In this document: positions 48,181 through 61,313 of the stretch, in pieces
Layout of the letters: each line of letters begins with the position of its first letter
Position numbering within the stretch: the first letter of the stretch is position 1
Assembly (NCBI RefSeq): GCF_003945595.2
Contig: NW_024104084.1
Location: 372,001 to 436,000, forward strand
Origin: Pipra filicauda
Lineage: Eukaryota; Chordata; Aves; Passeriformes; Pipridae
DNA length: 64,000 bases
Direction of reading: 5' to 3'
Notes under the pieces: generated by a model
Databases searched by the model: none
Seen by the model: the letters and a program-made list of their open reading frames with translations, nothing else
Told to the model about the DNA's origin: nothing
Translations under genes and position numbers: made by a program

Positions 48181-51100
48181 AAGACAGCCCAGCTTCAGTC
48201 TTTCAAACACCCTGGGTGAAATTTCTATGGGAACAGATTTGCAAATCACCACACGCTTGCCAGAATATTCTTTCTGAAAAGCACAGGCGAGCCCGAGCAC
48301 ACACTTTCACACACAGCCCCACATAAACTCCCCCGCATACCCTTTCTTTTAAGAGACTAGTCATTTTTATTCATTTCAATAGCAAGTGCGAAATACAAGC
48401 TTGTCATCTCCCTTTTGTGGTACTGCAACCCAAAATTACAAATGGGCTGACATTTATGGGAGACCAAAATTTAGTGTCGTATTGGTAGTGGGTATTGAAA
48501 ATGTTTTGATATGACAGATGAAATACCTGCTGCAGAAACCTTTGTTAGACTTCAGCTAACTACATCTGGCTAGAGAGAAAAAAAGAAAAGGCTGTAGGCA
48601 ACTAATTTTAATGGTATTTCATTACCTCCCTCCCTCAGTCCCACCCCAAAATACTGTAGGGTTTGTGTCTTCAGATCAAGATTTTAAAAAACTGTAACCA
48701 CTTGTCAACTGTGTGTGAAGTCACTTCCTCAGCCTCCTGGTAATTTCTGGTGACCTGTGCAAAATAGTCAGTGTTGACTGAACAAGACAAGGCAGACCAT
48801 ATGTGGCAGATTGGATCCTGAGACTTCATTATCTGTGTTTCAGAACAGTCATGGTACTTGGTTGAAACCTATAGCTCTTCAAATTGAAATTGCTTTGGAA
48901 AGATGCTGCATATAGTGAGCTTCGATCAGAACATGTTTGCATGAAAACTGTCTTAACCAAACTTTATATTTAAAGTTTCTGTAGTGTCTGCTAAATTGAG
49001 ACTGAAGTGCAATTTAGTCAGTCAGTAGCCCTTAGCCTAAGTTTTCTGATAGTCAGAAACAGAATGCAAATACTACAAAAACTTGTCCAGGGATATTTTT
49101 TCAGTTTCCTCCAGAGAATCAGTGCAGCAGTTATTTTCTGCTGATGGTCATTTATTCAGGTTCTTACCTGATCTGCCTCTGTATTAGCAATAAGACTAAA
49201 AGTCTCACAGGACCAGTCAAGAACCAAACAAGGAAGTAAACTAAAATAAATTATAGCAAACAGGTAGGACAGACTTGCTTTACATTTGAGACTAGCTCAA
49301 AATTACTTTGAATATTGACTGAGAGCTTTGAACACTATTTTTTTTTTTTAACTCTGAACTACTCTGCCAGCTCCACGATCTTATAAACACATTCCAAAAT
49401 TCTTCATAGAAGAAAACAAGATAGAGCGATGTATGAAAACAAAGACTGCACTTCATTAAAGTTATCCAGTTAATTTTCCCTGGAATCAAGGCAGACTGGA
49501 CTTTTTATTTAGTTTGATGGAAGTCCAGATTTGTAATTATTAGGATGTCAGTGAAGCTTTCCTCCCCTTTTCTTTATAAACCTTAGTTCTTTCATATCAA
49601 TTCTAACAAAGAACTTTTGGAGACATAGAACTATGCTAATTATGAAATCAGCTCAAGTCCTGCTATTAGCCAAACTTAATCTGTCGATCACAGAGACATG
49701 GGGGATAATGAAGTAAAATATGTCAATTCTATCTAAATAGATTGCATGTCCCAGATAAGATAACTATGAATACAAACTTTCAGCTGTCTTTTTCTGTTGA
49801 ATTTTGCTTCTCAAAGGGTTTGAAGTTTGGTTTTCTTTTTTACATTGTGCTGAATTCCTCCATCATGAATTCTGGCTTGGGAAAATGTTATGTGAATAAC
49901 TGAGACCATCTCTAGCCAGAACATTTCTTAAATGTATGCTTAATTTATCATAGAACTTATGATGATTTCTCAATACTAGAAAAATGAATTAATATTGTGA
50001 TGTAAAAGGAGTAACAGTAGTTTAACAGTAGTAGTAGCAAGAGGATGTGTGGTACTTGGAGTGATAGTAGCAGTTCTGCTACTACTTAGAAGACTAGTGA
50101 TGTAGGAAAAGGGTTGGAATAGATTTGAGAAGTCTATCTACCTGCCCAAGAGTGATCTTAATTTTATTTTATCATATACAAGATTTTTTTTAAATGAAAA
50201 TGTCACAATGTCGTACTCATAACTATGTTAATGTGTTCTTTCATCAAAATATCTCAACATTGAATATTAAAACAAATAATTATAATTATTAGGTAGATCA
50301 TTTTGCATTCTTGGTCTTTGTACATTCATTTTATTACCAGGCTGGAAAAATACATCACACTGCACTATACCTATGACAAGGATTTCAAACCTACCTTTAC
50401 ATATTTGTTACAATGAATCCTGTGACCCAGGTCACTTCCCTAGAAAAAAATCTCATTTAATTAGGAATTATTTGGGGTTTGATGAGATAATTCATGCACT
50501 AGAAAGCCTGGTTTCTCTAAACAAACAACAGAAAATTTTGGATGCCTAATATAAGAGCTATCACCAATTTGATGACATGCTACATCTAAAGGAAAGGAAT
50601 CACAACTTAGATATCCCAGTCTGGCTGGGCAGTTCTGCAGTGCGTATTCCTCTGTGAGTCCTGGATTTGTTAGTTTGGAAGGTTTTTCTTTTTTCCAGCC
50701 ATGTGCAGCTGACAGGCTGTTTTGTGCAAAGGCCTGATTCTGTGTATCACTGTATGTATTGACAAAAACAGCTCTTTGGTGCTCTCCCAACGGATTTTAA
50801 AAATAATTAAGCCTGGGTCTCCCTTATTCATGGACAATTCTGTTCTTCTAACATCGCACATATTGTCCAATAAGGACCAGGAGACTGAGCAAATACCTAG
50901 TTATTTATTACAGGGAGAATTGAAACATTTCAACTTTTCCCAACGTACTGTGTTTCAGATTCACACCTGCAGACGCTCGTGACTGTTTTGTTTTTATTAT
51001 TTTAAAGTTAATTGAACAATTTCCTTACACATGCCCACACACACTCACAAAAATGCATACCAAGAAACAAATTCTCATTTAGTGTCGCTTCCCATAGAGC

Positions 51101-51737
51101 CAAAAAATGTCCCATTGGTATAAAAAACATGGAACTTAAAAACTGATTTATTTCATTAGGCTGGTATACCACAGCATTTGTACAAATTACACATCACTGG
51201 TTGAAAAGAAGATGCACATAATGTATGGAATGAACTGTTTCAACTTTTTTTTTTCCTTTCCTTGCTGCTCTAATTTTTATATCTCATTTTACCTCTGTAA
51301 TTAAGACAGGTCTGGTAGGTATTTAAATTAGCCTGGCTTTCATCTCTATCACACATTCATTTCAAAACTTTTATGAATATTTAATAGAGGTTTTATAATT
51401 CATGGTGATGTGATGAACAGCCTTTTGGCCGTTAAGTCAATTGACAGAAAGGGAAAGAAAAAAAAAAAAAGGAAAAAAAAGAACCCCTCTCTTCAGGCAG
51501 AAATAATAACGATTCTATTTCTGTTCCTAGATTGGTGATTACACAGTCACCTGTTTTCACATTAAACTTTGATGATAAATTACTCAGCAACCATGATAAT
51601 ATCAGAAGTTTTACTGGCCAGAACAAATTGCCAGTAATTGCTTGCATGATAAAGGGAAAGAGCTGTTTCGTAGTCCTTCTGTCCTTCTCCTTAGAGACTA
51701 GCTGCAACCCCACAATCAAACTGCTTCTCTCCATATA

Positions 51738-51812
51738 AATTTCTTTTTCTCTCTCTCTTTCCTTTTCCCCTCTCTTTTCTTTCTTTTCCTTCCCCGACCC
51801 TTTTTTTTTCTG
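51738..51812 (+). repeat. Polypyrimidine tract
   Basis: About 75 bases almost entirely C and T (ctctct, cctttt, tttctttc units). It lies about 260 bp downstream of the purine tract 51450-51482, giving an opposed purine/pyrimidine pair around a CNE-like block, as also seen around 15.6-16.1 kb. Confidence 0.75.
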
Positions 51813-53729
51813 TTTAATTTCAAATCATTTCAAAGGCAACTTTCTCAGCCTTTTAAGAATATATTAACATGCCATTAACACTGTCATGGTTTTTGCATGC
51901 CTATCAAGAACACAGGCCTAGAAGGCCAGTTAAATTTCATATAAGTTCAAACAGGTTCATTTATTTATTTATTCACTTTTATTCGGTGCAGTCAATATAT
52001 ATATTAAAACCATATTTGGGTGGGGTGCTGCCAGTAGATTTTCAAGCCTAACAAAAGATGCAATTGTGAAACATGCGTTTTGTACAGAATTTTTCACAGA
52101 GAACTCTCTCTTATTATTATTACCCTCATCATCAGAGATAAATCACCACACTAAATCACCACTGCTGTTCCTATTGCTGTTATTGTTATCATTACTGTAA
52201 TTTTGCAATTATTATGATTATAATTTTTCTTATCAATGTCAAAACTGGGAACTTTGCAAGGATCAGAGCTCTCCTTATGATAGATCTCTTAAAAACACAG
52301 GGGAGTAACATTTCCCCACTGTGAATCAGAACAACAGCATTCTCTGCATCGGGAGAATTTATCTGTGTGTTCTGAACAGTAACATGACATGGTTCTGCTT
52401 CTTTTTGGGAACCCATGGTAGTAAACTCCAACACTGGCTGCAGGAGGCTTCACTGGTGCAATGGTCTTCATCATAAATCACCAGATGTGTGGGTCCCTTG
52501 AACCTATTTGCCTGTTGTGCAAAGTTATACAAACAACAAAATTTAATGTATGTGTATCATTGTATATATGCATACTAAAGAGTATTTTCCACAGGAAGTA
52601 CAGGCTGAGGGGCAGAATCACGTTTTTGGTTGTTTTTTTTCCCTGAAAGATTAAAAATTTCTTAAAAGGGCTGAGGAACAAGGATCTTAACCACATTCAC
52701 CAAAAAAAATCAGTTTAATTTAGAGGTGTTCGAATAGTGCTGATGACTGTACTCTAACTATTCTCACATTTAAAATCACACACGTACAATGCTGAGCCAG
52801 TTTACATAATACCGAAGTATCTTGGGTAATGATAAAAATGTCTTTTTTTTTTTTTTTTTTTAGAGTTGCAAGAGGGAACTGGGGTGGTAAACATCAATAT
52901 ATTGTGCAAGTTTGTGGAAGAGAGAGAGGAGAGAGAGGATGATAAACCTATGAATAGCAAATTCACTTTTCAATTATTCTAGGATAGGAATTTAGTGAGT
53001 AAAAAGAATATAAAGGAAAATTACTTTCATTATTATTATTCAAAGCCCTTTGCAGTGGAAGCCTGGTTTGCATCGGTGCATCATACATGAAAAGAAAGCT
53101 CTCACTGGATAGCTCAGTTTTGTACCCCTTTTCTTCATAGGTTCTGTTAAGATGTAGCTCAAAATTCAGTAGAGGTTGACCTACACATGATTTCTTTTAG
53201 CTTAAGGGGTTAAATTAATCATCAATATTTTTACTTTCAGAATCCTTTCTCCCTTTCTCTTCAAAGGAATCTTCAGAGCTTCAGCTCTAAATAGAAAGGG
53301 GGGTAAAAGGTGTTGTCATGCAAACGTGAACACATGAAGCCTTATTTCTATTGCTTTTGATGTGTGAACACAATGCCATTCTCTAGCTGGCAAGTACCCA
53401 GATGCTTTCTTCTTTATTGCTGGCTGGAGTGCCTAATAGGCATAAACTAACTGCAAACAGGACCCACATGGATTTTAGCACATTTAGATCTTGAATAATT
53501 CAAGTAATTTGATTTCGGTGATGTGAGATTGATTCAAATAAGTAAATGTTTACAGGATCGTAGATGTGAGGGACTATCCATCTAAGATTTCAGATTTTTT
53601 TTTTTCCAATATTCCTGATTTCTTGTGATATTATAAAACTTGAGTCTGCAAACCTTCATACCTATGCTTATCTTTAAGGACATATGTTTTCACATGTAAT
53701 ATAATCTTAGAGTCATATCAAAGTGTGGC

Positions 53730-54030
53730 TGTGCAGGATCACAAGATACCAACTAATTCGTCTGTCCAATGGTAGGATCACATCTTCCTTCATCGTTTGA
53801 ACAGGAGACTGTTCAAGAATTCAGTGATGAGGCCTCTACAGCCTTCCCAGCAGCTGATTTCAGTGCTTCATCCCTCTTTTCCTTGGAAACGTTTTTCTTA
53901 TGTCTCAAGTGAATCTTCTTGCTGAGCTTTTAAGCCCAAAACTTATAAAGTGAACAAATTGTCCTCTTCCTTATTCCGTTTTTAACTTGAAACCGTTTCC
54001 ACTGCCCCTCTCTATCTTCTGTACACAAAC
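53730..54030 (-). mobile_element. Very old CR1-type LINE tail, minus strand
   Basis: The plus strand shows the reversed, badly eroded tail of a CR1-group LINE: 'gcttcatccctcttttcctt', 'ggaaacgtttttcttatgtc', 'tcaagtgaatcttcttgctg' and 'gcccaaaacttataaag'. This order matches the reversed 'ttggaaagtttttcctaatgtc..aatctcttgctgc..' pattern of older CR1 tails. Boundaries are approximate. Confidence 0.5.
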
Positions 54031-54364
54031 CAACCATTTATTTCAACTAATTCATTTAGGAAAAAAAAAGCCTGAAATAGGAAACAATGGATATCATAGG
54101 TAGCAACACTAAGTTGTAGGATTGAGGGATGAGTTCATATGTTTTCTTTGCAATACTCTTTTCCATAAGTAATGCCCATATAATAATATGAAGTTTTCCC
54201 CCTCCCCATTTTCTTTTTGCGACTCAACTGATTGTAAAGTCATATCCCTTTCTTATGAATGAGAAAATCACATTGTTTCCTATGCAATATTTATGTAGCT
54301 GACTATGCCTACTTCAATGCACTGGTCTTTCTTGGCTGAGCATTTATTTTCTCTCTACACCTGG

Positions 54365-54850
54365 AAAGGAATAGCCCCATGTACCAACACAATCTGGGGA
54401 ATAACCAGCTGAGAAGCAGCTCTGAAGAGAAAGTCCTGATGGTTGTGGTGACAACAAGTTGACCATTAATCAGTACCATGTTTTTGCAGCAAAAGCCAAC
54501 ATGCAGCTGAGCTGTGTTGGGTAGGAGCGCTGCAAGCAGGTAAGGGAGATAATCCATCCCTTCTACTCAGCATAGGTATGATACTCCTGGATTTTGGTAT
54601 CCAGCACTGGGCTCCCCAGTAAAGAGAGACAAGGACACGTCAGAGAGTGTCCAGTGAAGGGCCACAGACTGGAGCATCTGTCATACTAAGAGAGGCTGAC
54701 ACAGCTGGGACTATTCAGCCTAGAGAAGCATCATGGGGGATCTTACCTGTAGGTGTAAATATCTGGGAGGAGTGAAGACAACAAACTCTTCTCAGCAGTA
54801 TCCAGTGACAGGACAAGAGAGAGTGAACAAAAGTAGTGAATCTGAACTAC
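54365..54850 (+). mobile_element. CR1 LINE fragment lacking its 3' tail
   Basis: CR1 ORF2 C-terminal region at nucleotide level: 'ctgagaagcagctctgaaga', 'gacaacaagttgaccattaa', 'gggctccccagtaaagagag', 'actggagcatctgtcatact', 'gggactattcagcctagaga' and 'tccagtgacaggacaagaga'. Similarity fades after about 54850, before the FRLDIR region, so the usual 3' tail is missing. All frames are broken. Confidence 0.85.
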
Positions 54851-57800
54851 ACTGCTCGTCAACTATTCATTCTTTCTTGGTACTCCTCTTCTTACAAAAC
54901 TCATTACTCTGGTACTGGTGGGAAGTAAATGAACTGTTCTTCAGAAATCCACTCTGGTGATTGTATAACACTTCCATGACTGCCAGGCATTTACTAATTG
55001 CTAAATATTGTATGATTTCTCTTTTTCTTGGAACTGAATATAGCCTGACTAGCTTTTCAGACTCATCCTTCCTTCTCAACTTTGTTCCTGTACCCCAGTT
55101 TTTAGATGTTATTTTGAATCAATGGCAATGATTACTGAGAGATGATCTGGGGAAGCGGATTTTTTGTGACACTTTCAAATACCTTGATTTTCAAAAGATA
55201 TTCAGAACATACCAAAACCCACATTCTCTTTCTCAAGTGAAACATCTTCAGGATCTGCCTGGTTTTGAACATCTTCTCGTGTTGTACAAGGATTTGAAAA
55301 TATTATTCTTATTCCCACAATAAAATCTTTGTGGCTAGTGAGATTAAAGAACCTATGCATACAGGTGAAAGGAAAAGGCCTAGTCTTAAGATAGTCTAAA
55401 CAGCATAAATTGAATAATTTAATCTTTGAAATTACTTTTTTGGGGAAAAAATATTTTAAATCAGTAGGACATATGCTATATATTATTTCTTAGTTTATTT
55501 TAAAAAATAAAGATATTTTTCTAATGTGAATGGGCATAGACTCTTGTACAAAAAGAAATAAACACCTAGTTCGAGGAGAAGTCAAGTTTATATTGTAAGG
55601 ATTACTTTCTTATTTACAATGTTATGAAGAAAGGCATCTGGACATGTAGGTGCATTAACCCAGTTCGGAGCTCTTCATTGACATATTTTATTACTCTGGG
55701 GATTACTTTGGGAAAAACTCTTCAGATCTCCTTTCCTTTATTTTTCTATGGTGATATATTTTGACTCTACGGTGTTATTACGTTTTTACTAAGGTGCCGT
55801 ATGGATATATAAAATAATGTTCACAAAACTGAGAGACTGAAATGCTCAGGCACGGTAGCAGTATCCTCCCTGAAACACATATTATGGTCTCTCTCTCTGC
55901 CCATCTGTCTGCCTTTATATGTCTCTCAAATATTCATGCACAACCAAAACAAAAAACAACCAACTAACCACCACCACCACCACCAAAAACCCAAACAGAA
56001 TAAAACAAACAAACAAACAAAAAAAACCACAAAAAAAACCCCCACCATGACCAAAACCCGCAAAAAAAAAAAAACAACTAAAAAAAATATTCTTTCCATT
56101 TTTTATTTTTTTTAACAGACTGGAACTGAATAGAGAACAACTGGAATTCCTACTTATAGAATTTTTTATTGAAAGGGAATTGGTTTTTCTTTTCTTGATC
56201 TTTCTCCTTTTATATTTTTTCTACCTGAGTTTGCACATAGACTTTCTTACTTATCTTCATAATATTCAGTTCTCTCCATTGACTACATGAACAGCCCGAG
56301 CACTTGAGGTACTAGGATTGTTTCACCAACTCCAATGTCCTATTCTTTTGGAAATCCAAAGCCTAAACTGAGTTCCCAAATAAGGAGGTTATACACTAAG
56401 TTAAGTTTACTGAGATTTTCCATAGTGACTATTACAGTAACAGCTGATGTAGGAGAACAGGGCATTCATGAGCCAAGCAGACAGATAGAAAGGATCCCTG
56501 GTAAAGATAACAAAGGTCTCCAGAGGTTACTGGTCTCACCCTTCGTTTCTTCCAAGTATTACACAAGTGGTAGTGCCTCACTACTTCAGGGGACCCTATT
56601 TCTTAAACACTTTTTAACACACTTACTGTTCTTATTTCATCCAGGAACCCTTTCATCCCTAACCCAACATGTCCTGGACTGATTTTCCAAAGATTGATAC
56701 AAGAGGAGGAACACTTTGCCCTACAATGTTTGTGTTATTTTACAAAAAGGGTAGTCTTCTTGAGACAATGCATATTTTGGCTTGGGCACCATTAAAAAAT
56801 ATGTTAACTCTATGTGACAACTGATTAATTTTGGTTTAAGGTTATGAATACAAAACAAAGCATGCTGGTATATAACGTGAATTTTAATGATGTCACAGCA
56901 CTAGTAAAAGATGAGAAAGATAATTTAATTTGCTTTCTCTGAAAGGTCAGTTCTCTTGAGATGAAATTTTCCCTGAGGGTGTCAATGCCCCTTACTCCTC
57001 TTTCTTGCTTTTTCTCTTTCTTTGGAAAGTCAGCATTTATATTTAAACAGAAGAGTATCCGGGTTTTTTCTTCTTGTTTTTTGTTCTTTTTCTTTTTGAA
57101 AAGTAGTGTCAAAGAGAAAAAAAAAACAAACAAACCAAAGAATCCCAGATGTTTCATTTTTGAAACTCAAGCCCATAAATATTTAGACAATGTGCCTCTT
57201 GCTATTTTAGTTACTTATGTCTGTGCACGCTGCACCTGAGTAGTTAAGCATGGTATGGAAGCTGGAAGCATAGATACAATAATTTCCTGGAGTCATTTTA
57301 CATTTGCACCTTGGAATATGGCAGTGGGGAACAAAGGATAACGGGGAATGGAATCATTCCATTTTTAGATTAGACACGAAAGATTGCATTTGGGAAGCTA
57401 TAACCACCTCTGGCAAGTGCTGAGCTCCTTCTGTTGCCAGGCAGATTGATTCTACAGTTCACTATTTTGTAAGAAACTCTTGACACTTCAAAGCCCAGGG
57501 ATCAAAATCACATTTTAAGTTTGTCAATCAATATGGCTACATCACAGTAAATTAATTTCTAGTTAGTTTTTTTAGTCACTGTTTACATTTTGTAACATTT
57601 TTTAAGTTATAAAAATAATTTACCGACATCTTGGGAAAAACTGACACTGCGGATTGGGTTCACCACATGTAATGAAAAATGAGTTCTCCACGTGCGGATG
57701 AGAAATGCTTTCACCTAATGATTTGAATTGTCACATCATCAAGATCATACAATCTTTGTTCTGCTCGGACACAGCTATATACAGACTGTCATGAGGTTTT

Positions 57801-58224
57801 CCTTGTTTTGCCTTTTTGGAGAAGTTGTAAAGATATTTAATTTACATGAAATCAGGGTATTATGTATGTGCTGGTGAGAAAATTAAATAAAACTTGGATC
57901 ATCTGAATGCAAGTTGACTCAACTGAAACTAAATAAACAGAGGTCATTAACAAAAGTTCTCGATTTCTACAGGGCAGTTTCTGATGAATGAGGGGAAGGT
58001 ACCTGCACTTAAGAGATGAGGATCTTGAATGTAGAGTAAGTTTGGAATTTTTTCAAGCTATATGATCTGAAAAAAATCAAGCCTCCGTCTCCCTAGTAAA
58101 AGGGTTAGGGTATGAGAGGAAAAACGACAATAGATAGAGGTGGATTGAAAAAATAAGGACATGAATAAGCATCTCAAGGGCCATAAGATTAATTAGAGAA
58201 TGTAAAAGACAGGACTTGTAAAGG
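54851..58224. other. Unassigned sequence with A/C-rich tract and CNE-like block
   Basis: An A/C-rich tract with a (CCA)n core lies at 55935-56095. The 57540-57850 block has complex texture and E-box-like CACGTG (about 57690) and may be conserved noncoding DNA. Frames of 92-115 codons show no motif. Confidence 0.45.
55935..56095 (+). repeat. A/C-rich low-complexity tract with (CCA)n core
   Basis: About 160 bp of A and C, with a (ccaccaccaccacc)-type core near 55966-55984, (aaac)n units and A-runs. It is followed by T-rich sequence from about 56098. Confidence 0.85.
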
Positions 58225-58625
58225 AAAAAGGAAAATGAACTGAAGTTGACCCAAGTGTGGAACAGGTCTATTACAGTGATCAAAACGACAGAAAGCCTGT
58301 CAAGGAAGAGGACATAAGAAAACAGGATTTGTTTACCCAAGAAAAATGAAGACTTAGAAGGATATGATGGTTGTCTATAAATAAATGAAGGAAGAATTCA
58401 CCAAGGAGGGACATGAGCTATTTAATCTAGAAGCAGTGTTGGCACAAGAATAAATAGGGTTGGTTGGCTATGAACAAATTTAAGCCAAAAAGAAAATGAA
58501 GAAGATTGTAAATTGCTAGAGCAGTGAGGTTTCAGAAGAGCCTTCTAGGGACGGTGTAGGAGAACAGACCTTTCCAGTGAAGAAATCAGTAAATTTATGC
58601 ATGTAATTATACTACCTAGTGTCTG
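58225..58625 (+). mobile_element. Ancient L3/CR1-type LINE remnant (amniote-wide type)
   Basis: The sequence follows the pattern of old CR1/L3-type LINE tails best seen in turtles and crocodiles: 'gatatgatggttgtctataa', 'caaggagggacatgagctat', 'ttaatctagaagcagtgttg', 'gcacaagaataaatagggtt', 'ggctatgaacaaatttaagc', 'gcagtgaggtttcagaagag', 'ccttctagggacggtg', 'gtaaatttatgcatg'. It encodes the same C-terminal region as avian CR1 but with clearly different wording. No frame survives. Similarity may extend left to about 58070. Confidence 0.72.
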
Positions 58626-59944
58626 TAGGCTCAGAAGACTGGCTTTATTTACTTAGGAGGTTGCTTCCTGTCTGTGTTCTCATGTTGCTAAAGTAGAAAG
58701 CAATGACAAAGTAGAAAGCAACAATCAAATACTGTATGCAAAAAAATAACATTGATTATGTACAGCAGCATAAGTTGTATTAATTAACCACACAATAATG
58801 GCATCTTAAATTCTGGATTTTATTTTTTTTTTTTTACTTATACCTGCTTGATTTGCAACTTTCATAATCTTGATTTTTTGGGGGGATTTTTCTTATGTGT
58901 GAGGTTTAAATAATAAAACATTAAAAACATTTGTGTAAAACAAGCAAACAAAGCTCACTGCCATCAACCTGTCTACAGTTCTAATTTCAAAAACATCTTG
59001 TGCATTATATATGGGCCAATATTGTGTAATTTTTTTACAATCTGTTCATTGTAGACTTTGAGTCCTATATATCCAAGGATGCAGTCAGATCCTGAACTCC
59101 TTGAGGGCACTGACTAACCAAGAACTTAGTGAGACCAACAGAGTAGTATCTAAAGTGCATGCTTTCAGATTACTTCACTCTGAGAATTTAATATTTGGGT
59201 AATCTGTTTTCCTCATGCCAGTTTTTGACATCAAGAATAATTGTTATTTAATTCCTGCTTGTGCTAACAATAGTAACTACAATTATATTTTAAAAGTAAT
59301 TGGACTATTCTAAATGCCTCTGAATTTGTTTGTTTGTCTCAAAAATCAGTATGATACCTGATAGGGTTAAAATGTGTGATTTAATAATCTATTTAGGGAA
59401 AAGATCTAAATCTGATCTTCTTTAGAGGAGGGTCATTCTTTTGGTTTTGGGTTGGGTTGGGTTTTTCTGTGGTGTTGATTTTTTTTTTTTTTCCCCTGTG
59501 TTTTCCTCCTGGGAGAAATGTTAGGCTTACACTGTAAGCCAAACTCAATAACTGTCTGACTTGTCAAGCTCAACAACTCACGCCTAACACAATCTTTTCT
59601 CCTATCTCTCCTAATTTTGCCTTTATAATACTCTAATGCCTTCCAAAAGTGCAAATACGCAATTACTGTCAGTGTTGAGCAACTAACTGTTGAGCTGGTA
59701 TCCAGAGCCAGCAATCACTTTCATTTTCTTTCCTTCTTTCCTCTGCTTTCCTTCGTTCACCCTCAGTCTAATACCTGCATGTCCTACCCCACCTCTTCCC
59801 TGGTTTCAGTTATGTGGTTTGGTTTGGAGAATTGCAAAAGCACCCAACAGAGACAAAAACTGCCAAACAAGTTTAGATAAACAGGAAATATACATGAATA
59901 CACATGCATGCATACATACATGCAGACACTGTTCAAAGAAAGCA
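58626..59944. other. Unassigned sequence
   Basis: A T/G-rich tract occurs at 59436-59500, followed by a 7-bp-arm hairpin (ggcttac 59524-59530, gtaagcc 59534-59540). No gene recognised. Confidence 0.5.
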
Positions 59945-60905
59945 GAGTCTGTACTGGGACAAGTACTATTTGATGTCTTCATCAGTGACAAAGACAGTGG
60001 GATTTAGTGCACTCTCAGCAGATTTCCAGATCAGACCAAGTTGAGTGGTGCTGCTGATTCCCTTGAGTGAAAGATACCATCCAGAGAGTCCTTGGCTGGC
60101 TTAGGGGTGGGAACATGTGAGCCTCATGCCATTCAGTGAGGCCAAGTACAAGGCTCTGCACCTGAGTGGCAGCAATTGCCAGTATAATACAGACAGGGGG
60201 ATGGATTGACTGCAACCGGATTTGTGGAGAATGATTTGGACACAGTGGTGGATGAATTTTGTCTTTTCAGCCCAAAAAGCCATTTGTATCATAGGATGTA
60301 TAAAAAGAAGCATGTGCTGCACATCAAGCGAGGTGATTCTCCTCCCATGCTGTGTTCTCATGAGACCCCACCTGTGCCCAGTTCAGGTGTCCTCTGTAAA
60401 AAAAAAAAGAAAAGACATGGACTTGTTAGAGTGGATCTAGAGATGACCAGAGGGCTAGAACACCTCTCCCATAAAGAAGGACTGAGGGAGTCAGGGTTTT
60501 TGGTTTTTTTTTTTGTTTTTTTGTTTTTTTGTTTTTTTCCAATCTGGAGATGAGAAATCTATGAGGAGACTTTACTACAACATTTCAGTATATGCAAAGA
60601 GGGCTTATAATAAATTTTTTCGAAGGCCTGTAGTGACAGGACAAGCAGTAAGAGGTTTAAACTAAAATGGAGTGGATTTAGATTGGACATAAGAAAGTTT
60701 TTTTTTTATTTTATGAGGAGAATAGTGAGAACAGGTTGTCCAGGGAAGTTGTGGGTGCCCCACCATTGGAAGTGTTCAACCCCAGGTTGGATGGGGCTTT
60801 GCAGAAAACAATCTAACAAAAAATATCATTACCCATCTCAAGAATTTGGATTAGATGATATATAGGTTCTCTCCAAAACCAAATAATTATATAATTCTAT
60901 GAAAG
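59945..60905 (+). mobile_element. Old CR1 LINE, RT through 3' end
   Basis: A diverged CR1 running from the reverse-transcriptase palm ('ctgtactgggacaagtacta', 'gtcttcatcagtgacaaaga', 'gtgcactctcagcag') through the C-terminal region ('gaccagagggctagaacacc', 'ctgtagtgacaggacaagca', 'tttagattggacataagaaa', 'gttgtccagggaagttgtgg') to a tail ending 'ataattctatg'. A (GTTTTTTT)n expansion at about 60498-60541 and A-runs interrupt it. The C-terminal part is shortened. Frames are all broken. It lies about 400 bp upstream of chimeric copy B2. Confidence 0.88.
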
Positions 60906-61313
60906 AAATCGCTTTGAGACTTATACAGCAAAACCTGTAAGTCTTGATCAAAATGCAATGTGAAAATTCTACTGAAAAACTTCCAACAATTTATGAGAAA
61001 TTAACTCCACTTCTTTGAGTCTTTGAAGTGGGTTTTGCTGGTGTGTGGGTTTTGGTTAGTTGGTTGGGTTGGAGGTTTTTTTAAGTATTAATTTTTAAGC
61101 GTTCTAAGATTTTATTAGACAGGATATTTTCTTATGTACTTTCTAAGTTCCTTCAGACATTTCCATTTAACACGTGACATGCAGCTTCTCCATATGAGAG
61201 GTCTATTCTTAGTTTCACAACGTCATCAGTGTTTTGAAGACATGAATTAAATATTAGTGGCGGTCTGAGAAGTGCACAGATAAGTGTACAGCAAATGTCT
61301 TACATGCTGCCGG
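60906..61313. other. Unassigned spacer between CR1 copies
   Basis: Contains a T/G-rich tract at 61027-61082. No similarity to CR1, and none seen to the sequence preceding B1, so the shared block with B1 begins only at 61314. Confidence 0.6.

Larger units (their letters stand above)
47133..53729. other. Unassigned sequence with CNE-like blocks
   Basis: No gene or interspersed repeat recognised in 6.6 kb. The blocks at 48000-48520, 51240-51735 and 53030-53480 have non-repetitive, mixed-composition texture that may be conserved noncoding DNA. Simple tracts include a T-run near 47726-47739, an A-rich tract 51458-51482, a pyrimidine tract 51738-51812 and a T19 run near 52843-52861. Confidence 0.45.

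Noticed and set aside
56825..57239. 110-codon minus and 92-codon plus frames with Lys- and Phe-rich runs
   Set aside because: Both are translations of an A/T low-complexity patch on opposite strands.
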